Shown here piece by piece: positions 7,700 through 16,281 of a stretch of 64,000 nt of DNA (positions within the stretch are counted from its first letter, which is position 1; every line of letters starts with the position of its first letter). The translations under genes and the position numbers were made by a program. The notes beneath the pieces were generated by a model, which saw nothing but the letters and a program-made list of their open reading frames with translations, was not told where the DNA came from and made no database searches. The DNA is from Roseicella frigidaeris (lineage in GTDB: Bacteria; Pseudomonadota; Alphaproteobacteria; Acetobacterales; Acetobacteraceae): NCBI RefSeq assembly GCF_003258945.1, contig NZ_QLIX01000001.1, forward strand, positions 1 through 64,000, written 5' to 3'.

Positions 7700-8389
7700 A
7701 TGGCGATCGGACGCAGTCTGCGGCTGGTGCTGGCCCCGCCGCATCCGGCCGGCCGGCCCTTCATCTATGGTGGCCTCGCGGTCGCGGTGCTGGGCGGCTG
7801 GCTGCTCGGCGGCTGGCTGTTCTGGCTTGGCCTCCTCTTCACCCTCTTCTGCCTCTACTTCTTCCGCGACCCGCACCGGGTGCCGCCGGAGCGGGAACGG
7901 CTGGTGCTGGCGCCGGCCGATGGGCATGTCGTCAGCGTCGGGCCAGCGGTGCCGCCGGAGGAGCTTGGCCTCGGCCCGGCGGCGCGCTGGCGGGTGGCGA
8001 TCTTCCTCTCGGTGCTCGACGTGCATGTGAACCGGGTGCCGGCGGAGGGGGTGGTGACGCGCATCGCCTACCGGCACGGCAAGTACCTCAACGCCTCGCT
8101 CGACAAGGCGAGCGTCGATAACGAGCGCAACGCCATCGCGCTCCGCCTGCCGGATGGCCGCGACATGGCGGTGGTGCAGATCGCCGGGCTGATCGCGCGG
8201 CGCATCCTCTGCAGCCTGCGCGAGGGCGATAGGGTGCAGGCCGGCGACCGTTTCGGCATCATCCGCTTCGGCAGCCGCACCGATCTCTACCTGCCCGAGG
8301 GCGTTCGCCCCCTGGTGGCGGAGGGCCAGACCATGATCGGTGGCGAGACGGTGATCGCGGACCTGACGCCGGAGCGGACGGCGCCATGA
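7700..8389 (+). CDS. psd: Phosphatidylserine decarboxylase proenzyme
   Basis: Makes phosphatidylethanolamine from phosphatidylserine at the inner membrane. The 229-residue protein is the short (type II, Psd-A-like) form. It has an N-terminal hydrophobic region (about 21-55), 'APADGHVVSVG', and 'FLSVLDVHVNRVP'. The self-cleavage site RFGSRTD is at 190-196, where cleavage between Gly191 and Ser192 gives the pyruvoyl cofactor. Its stop overlaps the start of pssA by 4 bases (ATGA), so the two are translationally coupled and consecutive steps of PE synthesis are co-expressed. Confidence 0.96.
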   Translation: MAIGRSLRLVLAPPHPAGRPFIYGGLAVAVLGGWLLGGWLFWLGLLFTLFCLYFFRDPHRVPPERERLVLAPADGHVVSVGPAVPPEELGLGPAARWRVAIFLSVLDVHVNRVPAEGVVTRIAYRHGKYLNASLDKASVDNERNAIALRLPDGRDMAVVQIAGLIARRILCSLREGDRVQAGDRFGIIRFGSRTDLYLPEGVRPLVAEGQTMIGGETVIADLTPERTAP

Positions 8390-9318
8390 GCGGGACCGGC
8401 CCCGCTGCGGGCCGGCCCCCGGCGGGTCGTTCCCCCGGGTTGCGCGGCCGGCTGCGGCGGCTGCGGCCGCGGCCGCGGCCGCGTTACAAGGGGCCCTCCT
8501 TCAACCAATTGGTGCCGAACATCCTGACCATGCTCGGCCTCTGCGCCGGGCTTTCCGCCATCCGGGTGGCGCTGGACGCGCAATGGGAGAAGGCGGCGGC
8601 GCTGATCGTCGTCGCCGGTGCGATCGACGGGCTGGACGGGCGGCTGGCGCGGATGCTGAAGGGCACCAGCCGCTTCGGCGCGGAATTCGACAGCCTCTCC
8701 GATTTCCTCTGCTTCGGCGTGGCGCCGGCCCTCGTCCTCTACATGTGGACGCTGCACGAGGCGCGCGGCATCGGCTTCGCGCCCTGCCTGCTCTTCGCCG
8801 TCTGCTCGGCGCTGCGGCTGGCGCGCTTCAATGCCGCGCTGGTCGATCCGCCGGCCGCCGGGCCGCTGGCCGCGCCGGCGCCGAAGCCGACCTATGCGCA
8901 GAATTTCTTCACCGGCGTGCCGGCGCCGGCGGGGGCGGGGCTCGCGCTCTTTCCGATCTTCGCCACCCTGACCTTCAGCGGCTGGGACATGCCGGTGCTG
9001 GCCGGCATCACCCGGCATCCGCTGCTCTCCGGCGTGCTGCTGGTGGTGGTCGGCGGGTTGATGGTCTCGACCCTGCCGGCCTGGAGCTTCAAGAATTTCC
9101 GGATTCGCGCGGATTACGTGCTGCCGCTGCTGCTCGGCGTCGGCGCCTATGTGGCGGTGCTGCTGACCGAGCCCTGGGCGGCGTTGGCGGCGGCCGGGCT
9201 GCTCTATGTGGCGATGCTGTTCTTCTCCGCCCGCAGCTACCGCCGGCTGAAGCGCGAGGCGGAGGCGATGCTGGAGCCGGTGGTGGTCGGCGGCCAGGAG
9301 GAACAGGCGGGCGGCTGA
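8386..9318 (+). CDS. pssA: CDP-diacylglycerol-serine O-phosphatidyltransferase
   Basis: Makes phosphatidylserine from CDP-diacylglycerol and serine, feeding Psd encoded just upstream. It has 310 residues with multiple transmembrane helices. The CDP-alcohol phosphotransferase signature runs over residues 81-106: DGLDGRLAR, then G and D residues ending 'FDSLSD', supplying the metal-binding aspartates. The N-terminus is unusually Arg/Pro/Gly-rich (about residues 1-36) before the first helix. Start and stop overlap psd by ATGA. The psd-pssA order is common in alphaproteobacteria. Confidence 0.95.
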   Translation: MSGTGPAAGRPPAGRSPGLRGRLRRLRPRPRPRYKGPSFNQLVPNILTMLGLCAGLSAIRVALDAQWEKAAALIVVAGAIDGLDGRLARMLKGTSRFGAEFDSLSDFLCFGVAPALVLYMWTLHEARGIGFAPCLLFAVCSALRLARFNAALVDPPAAGPLAAPAPKPTYAQNFFTGVPAPAGAGLALFPIFATLTFSGWDMPVLAGITRHPLLSGVLLVVVGGLMVSTLPAWSFKNFRIRADYVLPLLLGVGAYVAVLLTEPWAALAAAGLLYVAMLFFSARSYRRLKREAEAMLEPVVVGGQEEQAGG

Positions 9319-9333
9319 GGCCGCAAGGCGGGC

Positions 9334-9813
9334 CTACCCGGCCGGCTTCCAGAGCCGGGCGATGAAGCCGCGCGCATCCAGCGCCTCCACCGGCTCGCCC
9401 GGCACCGCCTGCGTGCCCTCGCAGCGCCAGCGATAGATGGTGTCATGGCCGGTGGCATAGGCCGGGATGACATCCGCGCCGGGGCTCTGCCGGCAGAACT
9501 GGCTGGCCCCCGGCAGGCTGCGGGCGCGGTTCGCCTTGCCGCAGGGCAGGTTGGCGCCGAGGGTGCAGAGCAGCACCTTGCCCTCCAGGCAGCGATACAG
9601 CGTCAGCCGCTCCACCACCTCGGCCGGCGCGGTGATGCCGAAGAGCCGCTGCGCCGCCGGCACCAGCGAGGCCGGGATGGGGCGCGTCGTGTCATCGGTG
9701 CCGATGCGGGCGCAGGCCTGCGCCGGCGTCTCGGCCCAGGCGGTGGCGGCGGACAGGCAGGGCAGGGCGGCGAGGAGGAGCCCGAGGCCCGCATGGCGAT
9801 AACTGGTCCGCAT
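9334..9813 (-). CDS. Secreted hypothetical protein, Cys-rich
   Basis: A 159-residue protein with a clear Sec signal peptide (residues 1 to about 27, ending TAWAETP). The mature part has six Cys, which could form disulfides ('ACARIG', 'YRCLEGKVLLCTLGANLPCGKAN', 'QFCRQSP', 'WRCEG'). The start is firm: GGAGGAGAG lies just before the ATG at 9813. A similar layout occurs in uncharacterised alphaproteobacterial periplasmic proteins, but I cannot name the family. It converges on pssA with 15 bases between stops and is divergent from the LLM monooxygenase gene. Confidence 0.75.
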   Translation of the reverse strand: MRTSYRHAGLGLLLAALPCLSAATAWAETPAQACARIGTDDTTRPIPASLVPAAQRLFGITAPAEVVERLTLYRCLEGKVLLCTLGANLPCGKANRARSLPGASQFCRQSPGADVIPAYATGHDTIYRWRCEGTQAVPGEPVEALDARGFIARLWKPAG

Positions 9814-9987
9814 GTCTCTCCTCCCTGATGGACCCTCGACAGAAGCGCCCGCCGCCATGGCGGTTGCCGGGGCGGCGCGACGCCGGGTCATGCCGACCCT
9901 TCCCCTGCATTCCGGTAGCAGGCTAGGCTTTCCGCAGAAGGCGCGCCCCCCGGAAGGGCGAGCAGCGCCCGCCCGCGGAGGTCGTCC

Positions 9988-11259
9988 ATGAAACTCATGT
10001 GGTTCCATCTGATGCCCTATACCGAGCTGCCGGAGGATTTCCGGCAGAAGCACCCCTCGGTCTGGGTGGACATCCACAGCTCGCTCTTCGACCCGAAGCG
10101 CGCCCACCACATGTACAACGACTTCATGGACGAGCTGGAATACGCCGCCGATTGCGGCTTCGACGCCATCTGCGTCAACGAGCACCACTCGAACGGCTAC
10201 GGGCTGATGCCGAGCCCGAACCTCATCGCCTCCGCCCTGGCCCGCCGCACCACCCAGGTGCCGATCTGCGTCATGGGCAACTCCCTCGCCCTCTACAACC
10301 CGCCGACCCGGGTGGCCGAGGAGTTCGCCATGCTCGACGTGATCTCGGGCGGCCGCCTGATCGCGGGCTTTCCCGTCGGCACGCCGATGGACACCTGCTT
10401 CGCCTATGGCCAGAACCCGTCCATGCTGCGCGAGCGGTATCTGGAGGCGCACGACCTGGTGCTGCGCGCCTGGACCGAGAAGGACACCTTCGCCTTCAAC
10501 GGCCGCTACAACCAGCAGCGCTACGTCAACATCTGGCCCCGCCCGGTGCAGCAGCCGCATCCGCCGATCTGGATCCCCGGCGGCGGCAGCGTCGAGACCT
10601 GGCAGTGGTGCGCCCAGATGGACTATGTCTACTGCTACCTGTCCTACTACGGATACAAGGCGGGCAAGGCGACCATGGACGGCTTCTGGGCCGAGATGGA
10701 GCGCCTCGGCAAGGACCGGAACCCCTACCGGGCCGGCTTCGCCCAGGTGGTGGCGGTGGCGGAATCCCGCCAGCAGGCGCTAGACCTCTACACCGGGCCG
10801 GCCGAGTATTTCTTCAACCGCTGCCTGCACATCGACCCGCGCTTCGCCGCGCCCGCCGGCTACAGCACGGAGGCGACGCAGCGCGCCGGCCTTGAGAGCC
10901 AGGTGCGCAAGGCGGCCAATGCGCAGAGCCTGATCCAGGGCGACAAGACCAACCGCGGCATGACGATGCAAGACTTCGTCGATCGCGGCTATGTCGTCAT
11001 TGGCAGCCCGGACGAGGTGCTGGAGCAGCTCAACGCCCTCGCCGACGACCTGCATGTCGGCCATCTCATGCTGCTCATGCAGTTCGGCAACATGGACAAG
11101 GCGCTGACCCAGTACAACACGCGCATCTTCGCCGAGCAGGTGATGCCGCGGCTGCGCCCGCGCTTCGCCGAATGGGAGGATCGCTGGTGGCCGAAGCCGA
11201 TGGCGGCGGCGGAGCAGGCGGCGCTGCCCGCCTTCTCGCCGAAGTTGGCGGCCGAGTGA
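9988..11259 (+). CDS. LLM-class flavin-dependent oxidoreductase (luciferase-like monooxygenase)
   Basis: A 423-residue TIM-barrel enzyme of the bacterial luciferase family that uses reduced FMN and O2 to oxygenate an organic substrate. Family features include 'DELEYAADCGFDAICVNEHHSNGYG' (the EHH motif), 'PTRVAEEFAMLDVISGGRLIAGFPVG', and 'WPRPVQQPHPPIWIPGGGS'. The start has GGAGG 8 bases upstream. It leads a four-gene cluster with two alpha/beta hydrolases and an SDR at 4-13-base spacing. This suggests Baeyer-Villiger-like or C-H oxygenation followed by ester or lactone hydrolysis and alcohol oxidation. The substrate is unknown and no flavin reductase is adjacent. Confidence 0.9.
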   Translation: MKLMWFHLMPYTELPEDFRQKHPSVWVDIHSSLFDPKRAHHMYNDFMDELEYAADCGFDAICVNEHHSNGYGLMPSPNLIASALARRTTQVPICVMGNSLALYNPPTRVAEEFAMLDVISGGRLIAGFPVGTPMDTCFAYGQNPSMLRERYLEAHDLVLRAWTEKDTFAFNGRYNQQRYVNIWPRPVQQPHPPIWIPGGGSVETWQWCAQMDYVYCYLSYYGYKAGKATMDGFWAEMERLGKDRNPYRAGFAQVVAVAESRQQALDLYTGPAEYFFNRCLHIDPRFAAPAGYSTEATQRAGLESQVRKAANAQSLIQGDKTNRGMTMQDFVDRGYVVIGSPDEVLEQLNALADDLHVGHLMLLMQFGNMDKALTQYNTRIFAEQVMPRLRPRFAEWEDRWWPKPMAAAEQAALPAFSPKLAAE

Positions 11260-11272
11260 GGGGACCGGAGGC

Positions 11273-12055
11273 ATGAGCGGACCCGAGGTCTCGACCGTCG
11301 ACATCAACGGCTTCCCCACCCGCATCTGGCGCAAGGGGAGCGGCGCGCCGCTCGGCTTCCTCGCCGGCTTCGGCGGGCTGCCGCGCTGGGTGCCCTTCCT
11401 CGACCGGCTCGCCGAGCGGCGGACGGTGATCGTGCCCTCGCTGCCCGGCTTCCCCGGCGGCGATCGTGGTCACACGGTGCTGGATACGCATCTCGATTGG
11501 GTGCTGGCGGTGCGGCAGGCGATCCAGGCGGCCGGGCTGCACGGCGCCGACCTGGCCGGCAGCTCGGTCGGCGCCTCCATGGCCGCCGAGATGGCGGCGC
11601 TCTGGCCGGAGAGCGTGCGTCGCCTCGCCCTCATCGCGCCCTTCGGCCTCTACGACGAGGCGGAGCCGCCGACCGATCCCTGGGCGCAGCGCGGCGATGC
11701 GGTGCCCGGCCTGCTATGCGCCGATCCCGCGGCCTGGACGGCGCTGAAGGCGATGCCGGAGGGCGCCAACAGCATCGAATGGCCGATCGAGCAGACCCGC
11801 GCCAACGAGGCGGCGGCGCGCATCTTCTGGCCGCTCGGCAACACCCGCCTGGAGAAGCGCCTGCCCCTGGTGACGGCGCCGACCCTGCTGCTCTGGGGCA
11901 GCGAGGACCGGGTGATGCCGCGCAGCTATGCCGCGCGCATCGCCGCGCGGCTCGGCGGGCCGAACGAGACGGTGCTGATCGAGGGCGCGGGGCATCTCGC
12001 GGAACTCGACAGACCGGATAAGGTGGCGGACGCCATTCTCTCCTGGGTGGGATGA
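11273..12055 (+). CDS. Alpha/beta hydrolase
   Basis: A 260-residue cytoplasmic hydrolase with a full catalytic triad. The nucleophile Ser is in 'AGSSVGASMAAEM' (G-x-S-x-G), the acid is in 'LLLWGSEDRVMP', and the His is in 'IEGAGHLAELDRP'. It resembles C-C bond and carboxylester hydrolases of aromatic pathways. It starts 13 bases after the LLM monooxygenase and 4 bases before the next hydrolase, so co-transcription is very likely. The most natural role is hydrolysis of the product of the upstream oxygenase. Confidence 0.85.
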   Translation: MSGPEVSTVDINGFPTRIWRKGSGAPLGFLAGFGGLPRWVPFLDRLAERRTVIVPSLPGFPGGDRGHTVLDTHLDWVLAVRQAIQAAGLHGADLAGSSVGASMAAEMAALWPESVRRLALIAPFGLYDEAEPPTDPWAQRGDAVPGLLCADPAAWTALKAMPEGANSIEWPIEQTRANEAAARIFWPLGNTRLEKRLPLVTAPTLLLWGSEDRVMPRSYAARIAARLGGPNETVLIEGAGHLAELDRPDKVADAILSWVG

Positions 12056-12059
12056 CCCG

Positions 12060-13007
12060 ATGCCGCTCGATCCTGGTGCCGTCACCGTTCTCAACCTCAT
12101 CAAGGAGCTCGGCCGGCCGCCGATCCAGGAGCTGACGCCGGCCGAGGCGCGCGAGGCGACCGCCAAGTCGCGCGCCGTCCTGGCGCCCGAGCCGGAGGAG
12201 GTCGCCGAGATCGAGGATCTCACCTGCCCCGGCCCGCGCGGCGAGATCCGGCTGCGGCGCTACCGCGGCGCCGGCACCCTCGCGGGCGAGGCCTTGCCCT
12301 GCCTGCTCTACCTGCATGGCGGCGGCTGGGTGATCGGCGATCTCGACAGCCACGACCAGCCCTGCCGGCTGCTGGCCAATGCGGCGCGCTGCTGCGTCAT
12401 CGCGGTGGATTACCGCATGGCGCCGGAGCATGTGTATCCGGCGGCGGTGGAGGATTGCGCCGCGGCGCTCGGCTTCGTCGTGGAGAATGCCGGGACGCTG
12501 CGCATCGATCCGTCGCGCATCGCGGTCGGCGGGGACAGCGCCGGCGGCAACCTCGCCGCGGTGCTCGCCATCATGGCGCGCGACGGCAGCCTGCCGCCGA
12601 TCGGCTTCCAGATGCTGCTCTACCCGGCGACGGACATGGCGGGCGAGCGCCCGGCTTATCAGCGCTTCACCGAGGGGCTGATCCTCACCGACAAGACCAT
12701 GCGCTGGTTCATCAATTACTACACGCCCGACCCGGCGCGGCGGGTGGAGTGGCAGGCGAGCCCGCTGCGGGTGCCGAGCCTGAAGGGCGTGGCCACCGCC
12801 TATGTCATGACCGCGGGCTACGACCCGCTGGTGGACGAGGGCATCGAATACGCGAAGCGGCTGGAGGCGGATGGCGTGCGGGTGATGCATGTCCACATGG
12901 CCGACCAGATCCACGCCTTCCTCACCATGGGCAAGTTCATCCCGGCGGCCGATCTGGCGCTGCGCCAGGCGGCGCTGGCGCTGGCGCATCACTGGGCCGG
13001 GGGCTGA
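12060..13007 (+). CDS. Alpha/beta hydrolase fold-3 (HSL-family) esterase
   Basis: A 315-residue esterase of the hormone-sensitive-lipase family. The oxyanion-hole motif HGGG is in 'LYLHGGGWVIGDLDSHD', the nucleophile Ser is in 'GGDSAGGNLAAV', the Asp is in 'GYDPLVDEG', and the His is in 'DQIHAFLTM'. These enzymes hydrolyse short- to medium-chain acyl esters in the cytoplasm. It is packed between another hydrolase and an SDR with 4-base gaps, making it part of one transcription unit with the LLM monooxygenase. Two distinct hydrolases in one unit suggest two ester or lactone steps, or one redundant activity. Confidence 0.88.
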   Translation: MPLDPGAVTVLNLIKELGRPPIQELTPAEAREATAKSRAVLAPEPEEVAEIEDLTCPGPRGEIRLRRYRGAGTLAGEALPCLLYLHGGGWVIGDLDSHDQPCRLLANAARCCVIAVDYRMAPEHVYPAAVEDCAAALGFVVENAGTLRIDPSRIAVGGDSAGGNLAAVLAIMARDGSLPPIGFQMLLYPATDMAGERPAYQRFTEGLILTDKTMRWFINYYTPDPARRVEWQASPLRVPSLKGVATAYVMTAGYDPLVDEGIEYAKRLEADGVRVMHVHMADQIHAFLTMGKFIPAADLALRQAALALAHHWAGG

Positions 13008-13011
13008 GCCG

Positions 13012-13779
13012 ATGGCGGGATTGCTCGAAGGCAAGTCGGCGCTGGTGACCGGCGCCGCCTCCGGCATCGGCCGCGCCGCGGCGCTGGCCTTCGCCCGCGA
13101 GGGCGCCTGGGTGGCGGCGGCGGACCGCAACCTCGAGGCGGCGAAGGGCACCGTCGCGGCGATCGAGAAGGCCGGCGGCCAGGCCGTCGCCATCGCCTGC
13201 GACGTCACCGAGGATGCGCAGGTGGCGGCGATGGTCGCCGCGGCGGTGGAGGCCTTCGGCAGCCTCGACTGCGCCTTCAACAATGCCGGGGTCGCGCCCT
13301 ATCAGCTCAACTCGGCCGGCGTGCTGGCGGGCGACCTGGAGGAGGCCTCCTGGCTCGGCCTCATCGATGTCAACCTGCACGGCGTCTGGCGCTGCCTGCG
13401 GCACGAGGTGGCGCAGATGCGCCTCCAGGGCGGCGGCGCCATCGTCAACACCGCCTCCATCCTCGGCCTCATCGGCTCCGGTGGCGCGGCGGCCTATGTG
13501 GCGAGCAAGCATGCGGTGGTCGGGCTGACCAAGGCGGCCGCGGTGGACCATGCGCCGGAGAATATCCGGGTGAATGCCGTCTGCCCCGGCTATATCGAGA
13601 CGCCGATGACCGAGGAGACGGTGCGCCGCCGCGGCGAGCAGCTCATGGCGCGGGTGCCGATGGCGCGCATGGGCACGCCGCAGGAGATCGCCGAGGCGGT
13701 GGTCTGGATGTGCTCCGACCGCGCCGGCTTCGTCACCGGCGCCTGCTGGCAGGTGGACGGCGGCTACACGGCGCGCTGA
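13012..13779 (+). CDS. SDR family NAD(P)-dependent oxidoreductase
   Basis: A 255-residue classical short-chain dehydrogenase. The cofactor motif is 'GAASGIG' near residues 13-19, followed by 'NNAG', a catalytic Ser in 'NTASILGLIG', Tyr and Lys in 'YVASKHA', and 'PGYIETPM'. 'AADRN' after beta-2 suggests NAD rather than NADP use. The ATG at 13012 follows the esterase stop by 4 bases and gives the normal family N-terminus. As last gene of the LLM-hydrolase-esterase-SDR unit it probably oxidises the alcohol released by the hydrolases. A strong hairpin follows. Confidence 0.9.
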   Translation: MAGLLEGKSALVTGAASGIGRAAALAFAREGAWVAAADRNLEAAKGTVAAIEKAGGQAVAIACDVTEDAQVAAMVAAAVEAFGSLDCAFNNAGVAPYQLNSAGVLAGDLEEASWLGLIDVNLHGVWRCLRHEVAQMRLQGGGAIVNTASILGLIGSGGAAAYVASKHAVVGLTKAAAVDHAPENIRVNAVCPGYIETPMTEETVRRRGEQLMARVPMARMGTPQEIAEAVVWMCSDRAGFVTGACWQVDGGYTAR

Positions 13780-13787
13780 GGATATCG

Positions 13788-13811
13788 GGCGCGGGGCAAG
13801 GGCCCCGCGCC
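13788..13811. terminator. Bidirectional terminator-like hairpin
   Basis: GGCGCGGGGC-AAGG-GCCCCGCGCC is a perfect 10-bp stem with a 4-base loop, in the 39-base gap between the convergent SDR and binding-protein genes. There is no T tract. Confidence 0.55.
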
Positions 13812-13818
13812 GCCGCTC

Positions 13819-15024
13819 TCAAACATTCGCGCCTTCGATCAACCCGCCGAAGCGTTCCCAGGTGCTGCCGGTCCAGCGGGCGAGCTGCATCTGCCGGATC
13901 GGGTGGAAATTGGTCGGCGAGGTGTTCACCGTGATGCCGGGGATCACGGTCGGCGGCTGGAAGCCGTGCATGTTCGCCACCTGCTGCATGATGTTGGCGC
14001 GGCTGAAGTCGCCCTTGCACTGCTCCAGCATGAAGACGAGGTTGCGGGCGATGCCGTAGGCGAAGGTGTAGTTGCCGTCCTTGAGGTCGCCATCCGGGAT
14101 GTATTTCGCCATGAAGCCGCGCCATTCGTTCATGCCGGCATCATTGGCCCAGGCCGGATCGGTCTGGTCCTTCAGATAGGAGGAGGTGATGATGCCGATG
14201 CCGCGCTCCGGCCCCGCCGGCTCCATCACCGAGCCGACCGAGATCGAGACATTGGTCAGGTAGTGCAGCGGCTTCCAGCCGATATCCGAGACCTTCTTGA
14301 TGGTCTGGGCGGCGAATTTCGGCGTCGCGGCGGTCATCAGCACCTCGGCGCCGGCGCTTTGCAGGGAGACGATCTGGCTGTCGATGGTCGGGTCCGTCAC
14401 CTCGTAGCTGGCGGTGCGCACGGCGCTGTCGAATTTGGCGCCGAACACATCCTTCATGCCGTTCAGGTAGTCCTTGCCGAAATCGTCGTTCTGGTAGAGC
14501 AGGGCCACCTTGGCGCCCGGCTTCTGCTCCAGCATGTGCTTGGCGTAGATCTGCGCCTCGGTCCGGTAGCTGGGCTGCCAGCCGATGGTCCAGGGATATT
14601 CCTGCGGGTTGCCCCACTTGTCGGCGCCGGTCGAGAGGAAGATGTGCGGCACCTTGCGCTGGTTCACGTAGCGGTGGATGGCGCTGTTGGTCGGCGTGCC
14701 GAGGGTGTTGAACAGGAAAGCGACCTTGTCCTGCTCCACCAGCCGCCGCACCTGCTCCACCGTCTTCGGCGGGCTGTAATTGTCGTCGTAGGTGATGAAG
14801 TTGATCTTCCGCCCGGCGATGCCGCCCTGGTCGTTGACCATCCTGAAGAAATGCTGGTGCGAGCGGCCGATGACGCCATAGGCGGAAGCCGGGCCGCTAT
14901 AGGGCATGGTGTTGCCGATGCGCAGCTCGGTGGCGGTGACGCCGGGCAGGTCCTCCGCCCGGGCGAGGCGTGGCGCGGCGAGGCCGGCGATCCCGGCGGC
15001 GAGGATATGGCGACGCGTCGGCAT
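13819..15024 (-). CDS. Branched-chain-amino-acid-type ABC transporter substrate-binding protein (copy 1 of 3)
   Basis: A 401-residue periplasmic binding protein (Peripla_BP_6 / LivK type) with an N-terminal signal ('RRHILAAGIAGLAAPRLARA'). The mature start is 'GVTATELRIGNTMPYSGPASAYG', typical of the subgroup that binds aromatic or other organic acids rather than leucine. It is the last gene of a seven-gene minus-strand operon (livG-F-H-M then three binding proteins) and closely resembles the next two upstream genes along its length. It presumably delivers a ligand to the shared LivHMGF permease. The ligand cannot be read from sequence. Confidence 0.9.
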   Translation of the reverse strand: MPTRRHILAAGIAGLAAPRLARAEDLPGVTATELRIGNTMPYSGPASAYGVIGRSHQHFFRMVNDQGGIAGRKINFITYDDNYSPPKTVEQVRRLVEQDKVAFLFNTLGTPTNSAIHRYVNQRKVPHIFLSTGADKWGNPQEYPWTIGWQPSYRTEAQIYAKHMLEQKPGAKVALLYQNDDFGKDYLNGMKDVFGAKFDSAVRTASYEVTDPTIDSQIVSLQSAGAEVLMTAATPKFAAQTIKKVSDIGWKPLHYLTNVSISVGSVMEPAGPERGIGIITSSYLKDQTDPAWANDAGMNEWRGFMAKYIPDGDLKDGNYTFAYGIARNLVFMLEQCKGDFSRANIMQQVANMHGFQPPTVIPGITVNTSPTNFHPIRQMQLARWTGSTWERFGGLIEGANV

Positions 15025-15043
15025 GCTCGTCTCCTTGCTGTGG

Positions 15044-16246
15044 TCAGACCTCGGCGCCCTCGATCAGCCCGCCGAAGCGGACCCAGGAGGCGCCGTCCCA
15101 GCGCTGCAGCTGCATCTTCTGGATCGGGCGGTAATCCTGCGGCCCGGTGTTCAGGGTGATGCCGGGCAGCAGCACGGGAAGCGCCACCTCATGCAGGCCG
15201 GCCGCCTGGCGCATGACGGTCTCGCGCGAGAAATCGCCGTCGCACTGGGCAAGGAGCTGCTGCAGCGTGCGGCCGAGCGCATAGCCATAGACCGTGTTGG
15301 CGTCGTGCAGGTCGCCGTCGGGCATCCACTGCTTCATGAAGGCGCGGTACTCGTTCATGCCCGGATCGTCGCGCCAAGCGGCGTCGCCCTGCTCCTTCAG
15401 ATAGCCGGAGGTGATGATGCCGACGCCCTTCTCCATGCCCGCCGGCTGCATCACCGCGCCGACCGAGAGCGAGACATTGGTCAGGTAGCGCTGCGCCTGC
15501 CAGCCGATGTCGTGCACCTTGCGGATCGCCTGCGCCGCCGCCTTGGGGCCGAGGGCGATCATCAGCACATCGGCGCCGGTGGATTGCAGGGACAGGATCT
15601 GGCTGTCCGGCGTCGGGTCGGTGATCTCGAAGGAGGCGGTCTTCACCGTGGCATCGAAGCGCTCGGCGCCGATGACGTCGCGCATGCCGGCGATGTAGTC
15701 CTTCCCGAAATCGTCGTTCTGGAAGACGATGGCGAGGCGGAATTCCTTGCGCTGCGCCAGCAGGTGCTTGGCGTAGATCTGCGCCTCGGTCCGGTAGCTG
15801 GGCTGCCAGCCCATGGTCCAGGGCGTGTCCTGCCAATTGCCCCATTTGTCGGCGCCGGTGGCGAGGAACAGATGCGGCACCTTGCGCTGGTTGCAATAGC
15901 GTAGGATGGCGTTGTTGGTCGGCGTGCCGAGCGGGTTGAAGAGGAAGGCGACCTTGTCCTGCTCGATCAGCCGCCGCGTCTGCTCCACCGTCTTCGGCGG
16001 GCTGAAGCCGTCGTCATAGGTGATGAAGTTGATCTTCCGCCCGGCGACGCCGCCCTGCTCGTTCAGCATGCGGATGAAGGCCTGCTCGGTGCGGCCGATC
16101 ACCCCATAGGCGCTGTTCGGGCCGCTATAGGGCATGGTGTTGCCGATGCGCAGCTCGGTGGCGGTGACGCCGGGCAGATCGGCCGCCCGCGCCACCGCCG
16201 GCGCCGCCAGGGCCGCAATGAGGATCTCTCGCCTGCGAAGAAGCAT
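15044..16246 (-). CDS. Branched-chain-amino-acid-type ABC transporter substrate-binding protein (copy 2 of 3)
   Basis: A 400-residue LivK-type receptor with a signal peptide ('MLLRRREILIAALAAPAVARA') and the same mature start motif as its neighbours. It differs from copy 1 at ligand-side positions, for example 'NSAYGVIGRTEQAFIRML' against 'ASAYGVIGRSHQHFFRMV'. The ATG at 16246 has GGGAGAG upstream; the longer open frame has no signal peptide. It is separated from copies 1 and 3 by 19 and 35 bases, so it belongs to the same message. Divergence after tandem duplication may have widened the substrate range. Confidence 0.9.
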   Translation of the reverse strand: MLLRRREILIAALAAPAVARAADLPGVTATELRIGNTMPYSGPNSAYGVIGRTEQAFIRMLNEQGGVAGRKINFITYDDGFSPPKTVEQTRRLIEQDKVAFLFNPLGTPTNNAILRYCNQRKVPHLFLATGADKWGNWQDTPWTMGWQPSYRTEAQIYAKHLLAQRKEFRLAIVFQNDDFGKDYIAGMRDVIGAERFDATVKTASFEITDPTPDSQILSLQSTGADVLMIALGPKAAAQAIRKVHDIGWQAQRYLTNVSLSVGAVMQPAGMEKGVGIITSGYLKEQGDAAWRDDPGMNEYRAFMKQWMPDGDLHDANTVYGYALGRTLQQLLAQCDGDFSRETVMRQAAGLHEVALPVLLPGITLNTGPQDYRPIQKMQLQRWDGASWVRFGGLIEGAEV

Positions 16247-16281
16247 CCCGTTCTCTCCCTGGGGGCGTGGCTGGCCTGGCG